Shown: positions 40,470 through 50,334 of the stretch, piece after piece
How the letters are laid out: each line of letters starts with the position of its first letter
Numbering within the stretch: position 1 is the first letter of the stretch
Assembly (NCBI GenBank): GCA_903828665.1
Contig: CAIKMZ010000031.1
Span: forward strand, 1-54,729
From: an uncultured beta proteobacterium
GTDB taxonomy: Bacteria; Pseudomonadota; Gammaproteobacteria; Burkholderiales; Burkholderiaceae_C
Reading direction: 5' to 3'
Length of the DNA: 54,729 nucleotides
The notes under the pieces: model-generated
Database searches by the model: none
What the model saw: only the letters and a program-made list of their open reading frames with translations
What the model was told of the DNA's origin: nothing
Position numbers and translations under genes: made by a program

Positions 40470-43400
40470 ATGACAACGACACCATCAAGCGAACTGCTCA
40501 CCTACCTGAAGGAACATGCGGGACCGGCAGCCAGCCGGCAGGCCGGCTTCATTGCCGCCTACTTCGAGAACACTGATCCCGACGAGATCGCGGCCCGCAG
40601 CACGGCCACGCTTTACGCGATCGCCAATGCGCACTGGCGCTTGCTCGATACGCCGCGCGCGGCGCAAAGCACCCGGGTGCGCGTGTTCAACCCGACGCTC
40701 GCTGAGGACGGCTTTGTCAGCGAGCACACCGTGGTTCAGATCGTGCAGGACGACATGCCGTTCCTCGTGGATTCGGTCACCATGGCGATCAATCGCTCCG
40801 GCCGCACCGCTCACTGGATTGTTCATCCGTTGATGAGCGTGGGCCGCGACGCCCAGGGCAGGATCGCTCGCGCCAGCAATGCGGCCAGCGCCGCCGAGGC
40901 CGGCAATACGGACCCCGTTGAATCCCTGATCTTGGTCGAATGCGACCGCATTGTCGGCGCCGCCGAACAGCAGGCGCTGGCCGATGCGTTGACGCGGGTG
41001 CTCGGCGATGTGCGCGCCGCCGTGCAGGACTGGCCCGCCATTCTCGCGCGCCTGAAGGCCATCAGCGCCGCGGCCAAGGAGTCGAATCTTTCCCCGGAAA
41101 ATCAGCAGGAGGGCATCGATTTCCTGCACTGGCTGCAGGACCGGCACTTCACCTTTCTCGGTGCGCGAGACTACGACCTGCAGCGCGACGGCGACCAGGT
41201 CAGCCTGATCGCGCAGCCCGATTCCGGCCTGGGCATTTTGCGCGGGGCGGTGCAGACCAGCGAGACCCGCCTGCCGCCCGAAGCCGTTGCCCTGATCGAT
41301 TCCACCGAACTGGTGCTGGTGACCAAGGCCATGACGCGCGCCACCGTGCACCGTCCCGCCTGGCTCGACTACATCGGCGTCAAACGTTTCGATGCGACCG
41401 GCCAGGTCATCGGCGAGGTGCGCTTTCTCGGGCTCTACACGTCGAGCGCCTACTCGGCCCTGGTCAGCGACATACCGCGCGTGCGCCGGCGTGCAGCGCA
41501 GGTCATGGCCAGCGCCGGCGTCGTGCCCGACAGCCATGCGGCCAAGGCGCTGCAGGCGATTCTCGATGCTTATCCGCGCGACGAACTGTTCCAGATCGAT
41601 GCCGCCACCTTGACCGAGCACGCCATCGGCATCCTGCGCCTGCAGGAACGCCAGCGTACGCGCGTTTTTCTGCGCCGTGATCCGTTTGGCCGCTTCATAT
41701 CAGCCCAGGTGTTTGTGCCGCGCGAGCGCTTCAACACCGAGTTGCGCATCCGCATCGGCAACGAACTGATGGCAGCTCTCGACGGGCAGTCGATCGAATT
41801 CACGCCGACATTGACCGACAGCCCGCAGGCCCGCATTCATTACCTGGTGCGCGCCAAGTCGATTGCGCCGCAAAGCGTCAACCTGGCCACGCTCGAAGCG
41901 CGCGTGGCCAGGCTGGCCCAGCGCTGGGAGGACGATTGCAGCAACGAGTTGCTGCGCGCCCACGGCGAGGGACCGGGCCTGCTGCTCGCGCACCGGTTTG
42001 CTGGCGCGTTTCCGACCGCCTATCGCGAAGACTTTTCCGCCGCCGAAGGCGCGGAAGACGCCGACCTGCTGGCCGCGCTCAATGCGAGCAGGCCGCTGGC
42101 GGTCAAGCTCTATCGGCCGCTCGATGCCAGCGCCGGGTTGCTGCGTTTCAAGATCTACAACACGGCCAAGGTGACGCTGTCGGATTCACTGCCGGTGCTC
42201 GAGCGCATGGGCGCGCGCGTGCTCGACGAACACCCATATCAGATCGAGGCCGGCGGCGCGGCGCTGTGGATCCACGACCTTGGCTTGCAGCTGCCCGTCA
42301 GCACCGACCTGGCCACTGTCAAGGCCCGCTTTGAATCCTTGTTTTGCCAGGCCTGGCGCGGCGAGGTCGAGAGCGACGACCTGAACAAGCTGGTGCTCAG
42401 CACCACGCTCGACGCGCGCGCCATCGCCGTGCTGCGCGCCTACACCCGCTACTTCAAGCAGCTTGGCTTTGGCTTCAGCCAGAGCTACATTGAAGCCACG
42501 CTGAACAACAATGCCGGCATCGCCCAGACCATCGTCGAGCTGTTCAGAGCCCGTTTCGATCCGGCGCTGCGGGACGACAACAAGGAGCGTCAGGCGCTTC
42601 TGGCCAAGCAGATCGAAACGCACCTGGTCGCTGTCGTGAGCCTCGACGAAGACCGCATCCTGCGCCAGTTCTACGCCGCAGTGCTCGCTACCGTGCGCAC
42701 CAACGTCTGGCAGGCAACGGCCAGCGGCGCGCACAAGCCCTATCTGAGCTTCAAGTTCAACCCGCGCGAGATGCCGGGCGTGCCCGAGCCCAAGCCGCTG
42801 TTCGAGATCTGGGTTTATTCACCGCGCGTCGAGGGCATCCATCTGCGCAACGGTAAGGTCGCGCGCGGCGGCATCCGCTGGTCGGACCGCCGTGAAGACT
42901 TCCGCACCGAAATCCTGGGCCTGGTCAAGGCGCAGCATGTCAAGAACACCGTCATCGTCCCGGTCGGCTCCAAGGGCGGCTTTGTGCTCAAGAATGCGCC
43001 GCCGGCGAGCGACCGCGACGCCTACGCCGCCGAGGGCGTGGCCTGCTACAAACTGTTCCTGGCCGGGCTGCTCGACTTGACCGACAACCTCGTCAAGGGT
43101 GCTGTGGTGCCGCCGGTCAACGTCGTGCGCCACGATGGCGACGACCCCTATCTGGTGGTGGCGGCCGACAAGGGAACGGCCAGCTTCTCCGACATCGCCA
43201 ACCGCGTCTCGGCCGAGTACGGCTTCTGGCTCGACGACGCCTTTGCCTCGGGCGGCTCGGTTGGCTACGACCACAAGAAGATGGGCATCACCGCGCGCGG
43301 CGCCTGGGAATCGACCAAGCGCCACTTCCGCGCCCGCTCGCTCAACACGCAGACGACCGATTTCAAAGTCGTCGGCATCGGCGACATGTCGGGCGATGTG

Positions 43401-45230
43401 TTCGGCAACGGCATGCTGCTGTCCGAGCACATTCACTTGCTGGCGGCATTCGACCATCGCCACATCTTCGTCGATCCCAGTCCCGACGCCGCGCAGTCCT
43501 TCGCGGAACGCGAGCGCCTGTTCGCGCTGCCGCGCTCGAGCTGGGACGACTACGACAAGCGGCTGATCTCCAAGGGCGGCGGCGTCTACCCGCGCAGCGC
43601 CAAGTCTATCACCCTGAGCGACGAGGCGCGCGCGGCGCTGGGCATTGAGGCGCGCGAACTCGCGCCGGTTGAACTGCTGCGCGCCATCCTGCTGGCGCCG
43701 GTCGACCTGCTCTACAACGGCGGCATCGGCACTTACGTCAAGGCCAGTTTCGAGTCGCATGCCCAGGCCGGCGACAAGGCCGGCGATGCCTACCGCGTCA
43801 ACGGCAACGAGCTGCGCTGCAAGGTCGTCGTCGAAGGCGGCAACCTCGGCTGCACGCAATGCGGCCGCATCGAGTTCGCGCAGAAGGGCGGCCTGATCTA
43901 TTCGGATGCGATCGACAACTCGGCCGGCGTCGACTGCTCGGACCACGAGGTCAATATCAAGATCCTGCTCGGCAGCGTGGTCGAGGCCGGCGACCTGACG
44001 CTCAAGCAGCGCAACGATGTGCTGGCCTCGATGACCGACGAAGTCGGCCACCTGGTGCTGACCGACAACTACTACCAGACGCAGGCGCTCGACATCGCCG
44101 ATCACCGCGCGTTCTATCTGCTCGACGGCCAGCAGCGCCTGCTGCAATGGCTGGAACGCCACGGCCGGCTCGATCGCGCCATCGAGTTCCTGCCGACGGA
44201 TGAGGAGATCGCGCGGCGCCGTGCGCGCAAGACCGGCCTGACGCCGCCGGAAAGCGCGGTGCTTCTGGCCTACGCCAAGATGTCGATCTACGACGACCTG
44301 CTGGTGAGCAACCTGCCTGACGACCCTTATTTCAACCGCGTTCTGAAGGCCTACTTCCCGCACGTGCTGAGCGAGAAATTCGGCGCCGCCATTGCCGCGC
44401 ATCCGCTCAAGCGCGAGATCATCGCCACCTACATGACCAACACGGTGGTCAATCGCGCCGGCGCCACCTTTGTCAACTTCATCGCCTCCGAGGCCGGCGC
44501 CACCGCGGCCGACGTGATCCGCGCCTTCACGCTGGCGCGCGAGATCTTCGACCTGGAGCCGCTATGGGACCAGCTCGACGCGCTCGACTACCGGGTCGAT
44601 GCCACGCTGCAGCTCGACTTGCTGGCCAAGCTGATCTCCATCGCGCAGCGCGCCTCGCGCTGGATGCTGCGGGTGCGCGCGCAGGGCAGCGACCTGCCGA
44701 CCCTGATCAACCGGTATCGGCCGGCGGCGCTGGAGTTGCGCGCACACCTGGCGGACTGGCTGCCGGCCAGCGCCAATGCGCGCTGGCAGCAGGCGAGCGA
44801 CGCGCTGGTGCAGGCCGGAGTCGAGGCGGCGCTGGCGCAGAGCCTGACGGCGCTGGAGTTCATCTTCCCGGCGCTCGATCTGGCCGATCTGGCGCAGCAC
44901 GCCGGCACCGGCCTGGAGCAGGCGGCGCGGACTTATTTCGGTGTCGACGCCGCGCTCGATCTGCCGGGCTGGCGCGGCCAGATCAACCGCCTGCCGACCG
45001 ACACCCTGTGGCAGACGCAGGCGCGCGGCAGCGCGCGCGATGACGTCTACTCGATCGCCAGCCAGATCACGCGCGGCCTGCTCTCCAGGCAGGAAGAACC
45101 GGGCGTCTGGCGTGAGCAGCACGGGGCCGCGATCGAGCGCCTGTGCCGCCTGCTGGCCGACATCAGCACGCAGGTTGCCGATCTGGCGCCGGTCTCGGTG
45201 GCGCTGCGCGAGCTGCGGCATCTGGCCTGA
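40470..45230 (+). CDS. gdhB: NAD-specific glutamate dehydrogenase, 180-kDa class
   Basis: The enzyme oxidatively deaminates glutamate to 2-oxoglutarate. At 1586 residues it is a member of the large L_180 class, with long N-terminal ACT-like regulatory regions, a central catalytic domain (about residues 730-1230) including RGGIRWSDRREDFRTEILGL and PVGSKGGFVLKNAPP with the catalytic Lys, and a C-terminal region. A purine-rich AGAGGAAAAA precedes the ATG. No frameshift is seen. It is used for glutamate catabolism rather than ammonium assimilation. Confidence 0.95.
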   Translation: MTTTPSSELLTYLKEHAGPAASRQAGFIAAYFENTDPDEIAARSTATLYAIANAHWRLLDTPRAAQSTRVRVFNPTLAEDGFVSEHTVVQIVQDDMPFLVDSVTMAINRSGRTAHWIVHPLMSVGRDAQGRIARASNAASAAEAGNTDPVESLILVECDRIVGAAEQQALADALTRVLGDVRAAVQDWPAILARLKAISAAAKESNLSPENQQEGIDFLHWLQDRHFTFLGARDYDLQRDGDQVSLIAQPDSGLGILRGAVQTSETRLPPEAVALIDSTELVLVTKAMTRATVHRPAWLDYIGVKRFDATGQVIGEVRFLGLYTSSAYSALVSDIPRVRRRAAQVMASAGVVPDSHAAKALQAILDAYPRDELFQIDAATLTEHAIGILRLQERQRTRVFLRRDPFGRFISAQVFVPRERFNTELRIRIGNELMAALDGQSIEFTPTLTDSPQARIHYLVRAKSIAPQSVNLATLEARVARLAQRWEDDCSNELLRAHGEGPGLLLAHRFAGAFPTAYREDFSAAEGAEDADLLAALNASRPLAVKLYRPLDASAGLLRFKIYNTAKVTLSDSLPVLERMGARVLDEHPYQIEAGGAALWIHDLGLQLPVSTDLATVKARFESLFCQAWRGEVESDDLNKLVLSTTLDARAIAVLRAYTRYFKQLGFGFSQSYIEATLNNNAGIAQTIVELFRARFDPALRDDNKERQALLAKQIETHLVAVVSLDEDRILRQFYAAVLATVRTNVWQATASGAHKPYLSFKFNPREMPGVPEPKPLFEIWVYSPRVEGIHLRNGKVARGGIRWSDRREDFRTEILGLVKAQHVKNTVIVPVGSKGGFVLKNAPPASDRDAYAAEGVACYKLFLAGLLDLTDNLVKGAVVPPVNVVRHDGDDPYLVVAADKGTASFSDIANRVSAEYGFWLDDAFASGGSVGYDHKKMGITARGAWESTKRHFRARSLNTQTTDFKVVGIGDMSGDVFGNGMLLSEHIHLLAAFDHRHIFVDPSPDAAQSFAERERLFALPRSSWDDYDKRLISKGGGVYPRSAKSITLSDEARAALGIEARELAPVELLRAILLAPVDLLYNGGIGTYVKASFESHAQAGDKAGDAYRVNGNELRCKVVVEGGNLGCTQCGRIEFAQKGGLIYSDAIDNSAGVDCSDHEVNIKILLGSVVEAGDLTLKQRNDVLASMTDEVGHLVLTDNYYQTQALDIADHRAFYLLDGQQRLLQWLERHGRLDRAIEFLPTDEEIARRRARKTGLTPPESAVLLAYAKMSIYDDLLVSNLPDDPYFNRVLKAYFPHVLSEKFGAAIAAHPLKREIIATYMTNTVVNRAGATFVNFIASEAGATAADVIRAFTLAREIFDLEPLWDQLDALDYRVDATLQLDLLAKLISIAQRASRWMLRVRAQGSDLPTLINRYRPAALELRAHLADWLPASANARWQQASDALVQAGVEAALAQSLTALEFIFPALDLADLAQHAGTGLEQAARTYFGVDAALDLPGWRGQINRLPTDTLWQTQARGSARDDVYSIASQITRGLLSRQEEPGVWREQHGAAIERLCRLLADISTQVADLAPVSVALRELRHLA

Positions 45231-45238
45231 CCTCAGGC
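45225..45238. other. Palindrome containing two convergent stop codons
   Basis: GCCTGA-CC-TCAGGC is a 14-base palindrome holding the gdhB stop (45228-45230) and the stop of the convergent ABC exporter (45233-45235), two bases apart. There is therefore no space for separate terminators, and transcripts of the two genes must overlap at their 3' ends. Confidence 0.6.
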
Positions 45239-47020
45239 GTTGAACTGCAGCGCCGCCAGCCCCGCGTAGACGCCGCCACGCGCCACCAGTTCGGCGTGCG
45301 TGCCCTGTTCCACCAGTTGGCCGTGGTCGAGCACCACGATCAGGTCGGCCTTCTGCACGGTCGCCAGGCGGTGCGCGATGACCAGCGTCGTGCGGCCCTG
45401 CATGGCGGACTCGAGCGCGGCTTGCACCATGCGCTCGCTCTCGGCATCGAGCGCGCTGGTGGCCTCGTCGAGCAGCAGCAGCGGCGGGTTCTTCAACATG
45501 GCGCGGGCAATCGCGATGCGTTGGCGCTGGCCGCCTGACAGGCGCACGCCGCGCTCGCCCAGGAAGGTGTCGTAGCCCTCGGGCAGGGCGCGAATGAACT
45601 CGTCGGCAAAGGCCGCCTGCGCGGCAGCCTTGACCTCCTCGACGCTGGCGCCGGGTTTGCCGTAGCGGATGTTTTCCAGCGCGCTGCTGGAGAAGATCAC
45701 CGCGTCCTGCGGCACGATGCCGATGCGCTCGCGCAGTTCATGCAAGGCCATGTCGCGCGTGGCCACGCCGTCGAGCACGATGTGCCCCGACGCCGGGTCG
45801 TAAAAGCGCAGCAACAGTTGGAACACGGTGCTCTTTCCCGCGCCGCTGGGCCCGACCAGCGCCACCGTCCGGCCCGGCTGCACGTCGAGCGAAAAGTGGC
45901 TCAGCGCCGCCTGCTTGGGGCGTGACGGGTAATGAAAGACGATGTCGTCAAAGCGCACCGCACTGCCGGCGATTGGCAAGGGTGCGGCCACCGGATGCAG
46001 CGGCGAGCTGATCGGCGAGCGGCTGCCCAGCAGTTCCATCAGGCGTTCGGTCGCGCCGGCCGCGCGCAGCAGGTCGCCATAGACCTCGCCCAGGATCGCG
46101 AAGGCGCTGGCCAGGATGATCACGTACATCACCGTCTGCCCGAGATCGCCGGCGCTGATGCGCCCGGCCATCACGGCCTGCGTGCCCTGATACAGGCCCC
46201 AGAGCAGGGCCGCCGAAGTTGCGATGATGACGAAGGCCACCAGCACCGAGCGCGCCTTGGTGCGTCGCACCGCGGTGGCAAAGGCGTTCTCGGTCGACGC
46301 GGTGAAGCGATCCGCTTCGCGCGCCTCGGCGGTGTAGCTCTGCACCACCGGAATCGCGTTCAGGACCTCGGCGGCAATGGCGCTGGAATCGGCGATGCGG
46401 TCCTGGCTGGCGCGCGAGAGCTTGCGCACGCGCCGGCCGAACCAGAGCGCCGGCACCACCACCAGCACCAGGATGCCCAGCACCTGGAACATGACATAGG
46501 GGTTGGTCCAGATCAGCATGGCCAGAGCGCCGACACCCATCACGCTGTTGCGCAGACCCATGGACAGCGATGAGCCAACCACCGTCTGCACCAGCGTCGT
46601 GTCGGCGGACAGGCGCGACAGCACCTCGCCGGTCTGCGTGGTCTCGAAGAATTCCGGGCTTTGCTGCAGCACATGGGCGTAGACGGCGTTGCGCACATCG
46701 GCCGTGACGCGCTCGCCGAGCCAGCTCACCATGTAGAAGCGCGCCGCCGAAAACAGGCCGAGCGCCGTGGCGACGGCAAACAGCGCGACAAAATGCTCGC
46801 GCAAGGCCATCACCTGCGCGCCCTTGTCGGACTGCACCAGGCCGCCGTCGATCAGGCTGCGCAGCGCGACCGGGAACGCCAGCGTCGCCACCGCAGCGAG
46901 CACCAGGAAGAGCAGCGCCAGCGCAATGCGCCCGCGGTAGGGCCGCAGAAAGGGCTTGAGGCCCGACAGGGATCGTGGCGAGGCCTTGGCGGGATCGGGG
47001 CGGGGTGTGGTGAAGGGCAT
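45233..47020 (-). CDS. ABC transporter, fused permease-ATPase (MsbA/exporter type)
   Basis: The 595-residue half-transporter has a six-helix exporter domain (about residues 30-320) and a nucleotide-binding domain with Walker [10 protein letters not shown], signature [16 protein letters not shown] and Walker [13 protein letters not shown]. It should act as a homodimer in the inner membrane, exporting lipids or drugs. The ATG at 47020 is chosen; the open frame extends upstream to 47095 but the extension overlaps the marR promoter and is not conserved in type. It is divergent from the marR-emr operon and may share its regulation. Confidence 0.9.
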   Translation of the reverse strand: MPFTTPRPDPAKASPRSLSGLKPFLRPYRGRIALALLFLVLAAVATLAFPVALRSLIDGGLVQSDKGAQVMALREHFVALFAVATALGLFSAARFYMVSWLGERVTADVRNAVYAHVLQQSPEFFETTQTGEVLSRLSADTTLVQTVVGSSLSMGLRNSVMGVGALAMLIWTNPYVMFQVLGILVLVVVPALWFGRRVRKLSRASQDRIADSSAIAAEVLNAIPVVQSYTAEAREADRFTASTENAFATAVRRTKARSVLVAFVIIATSAALLWGLYQGTQAVMAGRISAGDLGQTVMYVIILASAFAILGEVYGDLLRAAGATERLMELLGSRSPISSPLHPVAAPLPIAGSAVRFDDIVFHYPSRPKQAALSHFSLDVQPGRTVALVGPSGAGKSTVFQLLLRFYDPASGHIVLDGVATRDMALHELRERIGIVPQDAVIFSSSALENIRYGKPGASVEEVKAAAQAAFADEFIRALPEGYDTFLGERGVRLSGGQRQRIAIARAMLKNPPLLLLDEATSALDAESERMVQAALESAMQGRTTLVIAHRLATVQKADLIVVLDHGQLVEQGTHAELVARGGVYAGLAALQFNA

Positions 47021-47073
47021 GAAGGCAAGTGTAGCCAAAAGCCTGAAAAGCTGTTGCCGGTACAAACAAAGCC

Positions 47074-47102
47074 TTGACATTAATTGCCTAAGCAAATAAT
47101 AT
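47074..47102 (+). promoter_or_regulatory. marR promoter with MarR-type operator in the spacer
   Basis: TTGACA (47074-47079), a 17-base spacer and TAATAT (47097-47102) form a strong sigma-70 promoter. The spacer contains TTGCCTAAGCAA (47084-47095), with perfect TTGC/GCAA half-sites, as expected of a MarR-family operator. Repressor bound here would block RNA polymerase. Transcription should start near 47108-47110, only three to five bases before the ATG. Confidence 0.7.
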
Positions 47103-47112
47103 CTGCGACCTT

Positions 47113-47625
47113 ATGCCGAAAACAAGCGTCCCTGCGTTCTATCGCGCCAAAGGCTACCGCCCGGATGAGAGCGTCGACTACCTGATGCGGCGCGTGCTGT
47201 CAGCCTTGACACATGAGATCGAGCGCCAGCTCGAACCGAGCGACCTGACCAGCGCCCAATGGCTGCCCCTGCTCAAGCTGCACATGGGCCATGGCGCGAC
47301 CGTGGCCGAACTGGCGCGCGGCTGCCAGCTCGATGCCGGCGCCATGACACGCCTGCTCGACCGGCTCGAAGCCAAGAACCTGTGCCGGCGCGTGCGTTCG
47401 GTTGCGGACCGGCGTGTCGTGAACATCGAACTGACCGAAGAGGGCGCCGCAGCGGCGGTTGGTATTCCGGTGGTGCTCAGTTGTGCCCAGAACGCCATGC
47501 TGGCCGGCTTTTCGGCCGAGGAATTCGAGACCTTGAAGGGTTTTTTGCGGCGCATGCTCGCCAATGCACCCGCCAAGCCGCCACACCCACCCCAATCGCT
47601 TCCAGGAGGCCCGCATGAGGCTTGA
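47113..47625 (+). CDS. MarR-family transcriptional regulator of the efflux operon
   Basis: The 170-residue protein has the MarR winged-helix (HGATVAELARGCQLDAGAMT, recognition helix, then wing VRSVADRRVVNIELTEEG). It is the first gene of a four-gene efflux operon and overlaps the outer-membrane-factor gene by 11 bases, so it is most likely the repressor of its own operon, in the manner of EmrR. The predicted promoter lies so close that the mRNA may be leaderless. The start matches the family N-terminus with YRPDESVDYLMRRVL. Confidence 0.9.
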   Translation: MPKTSVPAFYRAKGYRPDESVDYLMRRVLSALTHEIERQLEPSDLTSAQWLPLLKLHMGHGATVAELARGCQLDAGAMTRLLDRLEAKNLCRRVRSVADRRVVNIELTEEGAAAAVGIPVVLSCAQNAMLAGFSAEEFETLKGFLRRMLANAPAKPPHPPQSLPGGPHEA

Positions 47626-49093
47626 TTCGCAACCGGCCGCAGCGCGCGCCTTCTTCAGGCGCGCCGCGTTGCCGTTGGCTGCCGCGCTGGCCTTGTCGGC
47701 CTGCGCCGGCATGTCCGACAGCCAGCCGCATGCCGCACGCATAGAAGCGAGCGCGCTCGGACTGGGCGCCGATGGCGCCACGGCCCCGACTGTGCAGGAG
47801 CAATGGTGGCGCGAGTTCGGCGATGCGCAGCTCGATCGCCTGATCGACAGCGCGCTGGCCAGCAACCCCAGCCTCAAGGTGGCGCAGGCACGGCTGGCGC
47901 GCGCGCAGGCCAGCGCCGATATCACGGACGCCGCGGGTGGGCCGCAGATCGGTGTCGGCGTCGATGCCATGCGCCAGCAGTTCACGGCCACCGGTCTGTA
48001 TCCGCCGCCGCTCGCCGGCGGCATCTACGAGACCGGCACCGCGCAGTTCAGCGGCAGCTGGGAGCTTGATTTCTTCGGCCGCAACCGCGCCGCGCTGGAG
48101 GCGGCACTCGGCGCGGCGCGCGCAGCGCAGGCCGATGCCGCCGCGGCGCGCACGCTGCTGGCCAGCAACGTGGCGCGCACCTACTTTCAACTGATCCGCC
48201 TCAACGAGCAAGTGCGCGTGGCGCAGCGCCTGCTGGCGCAACGCGCGCAGACCCTCGACCTGGTGCGCCAGCGCGTTGATGCGGGTCTGGACACCAGCCT
48301 GGAGCTTCGCCAGAGCGAAGGCGGCCTGCCCGATGCGCGGCTGCAGATCGAAACCCTGCAGGAGCAGCTTACGCTGGGTCGCAACGCCCTGGCCGCGCTG
48401 CTCGGACAGACCAGCGCGAGCCTCGTGCTCGAGATTCCGGCCAGCACGGCCATCAAGCCCATCGCAGCGGCGAAGCATGTGCCCTCCGACCTGCTCGGTC
48501 GGCGCGCCGACATCGCGGCAGCGCGCTGGCGCGTCGAGGCCGCAACGCAGGACGTCGGCGCGGCACGCGCCCAGTTCTATCCCAACATCAACCTGGTCGC
48601 GTTTGTCGGTGTCTCCAGCATCGGGCTGGACCGACTGCTTGACGCCGGCAGCCAGCAATGGGGCGTCGGCCCCGCGCTGCGGTTGCCGCTGTTCGACGGC
48701 GGTCGTCTGCGTGCCAATCTGCGCGGCAAGGTGGCCGAGCTCGATGGCGCCATCGAAAGCTACAACGCCGCTGTGCTCGACGCCGTGCGCGAGGTGACCG
48801 ACCAGCTGGCATCGAGCCAGGCCATCGGCCGCCAGAGCCAGTCGCAGCGCGAGGCGCAGGCCTCGGCCGAGAGCGCCTACGAGATTGCCGTGCAGCGCTA
48901 CGAGGCGGGCCTGGGCAACCTGCTGCAGGTGCTCAGCGCCGAGACCGCGGTCCTGAACCAGCGCCGCCTGGGCGTTGACCTCGCGGCGCGCGCCCTCGAT
49001 ACCCAGGTCGCCCTTATGCGCGCACTCGGCGGGGGTTACCGAGCCGAGCTGCCTGCAAGAACCACACAACAACCTGTCACATCCCCTCTTTGA
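47615..49093 (+). CDS. Outer membrane factor lipoprotein, NodT/OprM type
   Basis: The 492-residue protein forms the outer-membrane channel of a tripartite efflux pump. A lipoprotein signal with lipobox LSAC places the lipidated Cys at residue 30. Two outer-membrane-efflux repeats follow (about residues 70-265 and 285-480), with LASNPSLKVAQARLARAQAS, and YEAGLGNLLQVLSAET near the C-terminus. AGGAGG lies ahead of the ATG within the marR 3' end. emrA-like and emrB-like genes follow at 12 and 11 bases. Confidence 0.92.
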   Translation: MRLDSQPAAARAFFRRAALPLAAALALSACAGMSDSQPHAARIEASALGLGADGATAPTVQEQWWREFGDAQLDRLIDSALASNPSLKVAQARLARAQASADITDAAGGPQIGVGVDAMRQQFTATGLYPPPLAGGIYETGTAQFSGSWELDFFGRNRAALEAALGAARAAQADAAAARTLLASNVARTYFQLIRLNEQVRVAQRLLAQRAQTLDLVRQRVDAGLDTSLELRQSEGGLPDARLQIETLQEQLTLGRNALAALLGQTSASLVLEIPASTAIKPIAAAKHVPSDLLGRRADIAAARWRVEAATQDVGAARAQFYPNINLVAFVGVSSIGLDRLLDAGSQQWGVGPALRLPLFDGGRLRANLRGKVAELDGAIESYNAAVLDAVREVTDQLASSQAIGRQSQSQREAQASAESAYEIAVQRYEAGLGNLLQVLSAETAVLNQRRLGVDLAARALDTQVALMRALGGGYRAELPARTTQQPVTSPL

Positions 49094-49105
49094 AATCTGA
49101 CCACC

Positions 49106-50323
49106 ATGACAACACCCGAAGTTCAAACCCCGAGCCCGCGCGCTGCCGGCAACCCGGCGCGCAAGAAGATCCTGCTGACGCTCACCGGCATCGTCGTCGT
49201 CGTGGGCCTGGCCTGGACGGCTTACGAGTGGCTGGTTGCCAGCCACTATGAATCGACCGACAACGCCTACGTCCAGGGCAATGTCATCCAGATCACGCCG
49301 CAGATCGGCGGCACCGTGCTGGCGATCCTGGCCGACGACACCGATTACGTGAAGGCGGGACAGGCCCTGGTGCGGCTCGATCCGACCGACGCGACGGTGG
49401 CGCTGGACCAGGCGCGCGCCAATCTGGCCCAGGTGGTGCGCCAGGTGCGCACGATCTACGCCAACAATGGCAGCCTGGGCGCGCAGATCACGCTGCGCGA
49501 ATCCGATGTGGCCAAGGCGCAGGTTGAAATCGCGCGCGCGACCGACGACCTCAACCGCCGCCAGTCGCTGGTCAAGAACGGCGCGGTGTCGAAGGAAGAC
49601 CTGAACCACGCGCAGACCCAGCTTGCCAACGGCAAGAGCGCATTGGCCGCGGCCCAGGCGGCGCTGGCGGTGGCCAGGGAACAGCTGGTCAGCAACCAGG
49701 CCATGACCGATGGCATCAGCGTCGAGCGCCATCCGAGCGTGCTCGCGGCGGCGGCCAAGGTGCGCGAAGCGTGGCTCGCCACGCAGCGCATGTCGCTGCC
49801 GGCGCCGGTCGAAGGCTATGTCGCGCGGCGCAGCGTGCAGCTCGGCCAGCGCGTGGCCGCCGGCACGCCGCTGATGTCGATCGTCCCGATGAAGCAGATG
49901 TGGGTCGACGCCAATTTCAAGGAAGTGCAGCTGCGCAACATCCGCATCGGCCAGAGCGTCAACCTGACCGCCGACCTGTACGGCAAGAAGGTCGAGTACA
50001 AGGGCACGGTCGCCGGCCTGGGCATGGGAACCGGTTCGGCCTTTTCCCTGCTGCCGGCGCAGAACGCCACCGGCAACTGGATCAAGGTCGTGCAGCGCGT
50101 GCCGGTGCGCGTGACGCTGGACGCGGCCGAGCTGGCGAAGAACCCCTTGCGCGTGGGCCTGTCGATGGAGGCCACTGTCGACGTCAGCCAGCAGGGTGGC
50201 AAGGCGTTGGCCGATGCGCCGCGCGAGGCGGCGCTGGTGCAGACCACGGTGTATGAGGCACTGGGCAACGGCGCCGACGAAGAGGTGCGCAAGATCATCG
50301 CTGCCAACCTCGCGCACAAGTAA
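49106..50323 (+). CDS. emrA: Membrane-fusion protein, EmrA/HlyD family
   Basis: The periplasmic adaptor links the inner-membrane pump to the outer-membrane channel. The 405-residue protein has one N-terminal membrane helix (about residues 20-43), the EmrA motif YESTDNAYVQGNVIQITPQI, a helical hairpin (about residues 95-200), a barrel-sandwich hybrid domain and a beta-barrel (SLPAPVEGYVARRSVQLGQR). It is directly followed by emrB. The symbol indicates family; the drug range is not known. Confidence 0.93.
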   Translation: MTTPEVQTPSPRAAGNPARKKILLTLTGIVVVVGLAWTAYEWLVASHYESTDNAYVQGNVIQITPQIGGTVLAILADDTDYVKAGQALVRLDPTDATVALDQARANLAQVVRQVRTIYANNGSLGAQITLRESDVAKAQVEIARATDDLNRRQSLVKNGAVSKEDLNHAQTQLANGKSALAAAQAALAVAREQLVSNQAMTDGISVERHPSVLAAAAKVREAWLATQRMSLPAPVEGYVARRSVQLGQRVAAGTPLMSIVPMKQMWVDANFKEVQLRNIRIGQSVNLTADLYGKKVEYKGTVAGLGMGTGSAFSLLPAQNATGNWIKVVQRVPVRVTLDAAELAKNPLRVGLSMEATVDVSQQGGKALADAPREAALVQTTVYEALGNGADEEVRKIIAANLAHK

Positions 50324-50334
50324 GCCCGGCGCCC

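Noticed and set aside
47477..50317. Open frame of 946 codons on the minus strand opposite marR, the outer membrane factor and emrA
   Set aside because: Antisense shadow of clear efflux genes; low-complexity composition and no ribosome-binding site or family.
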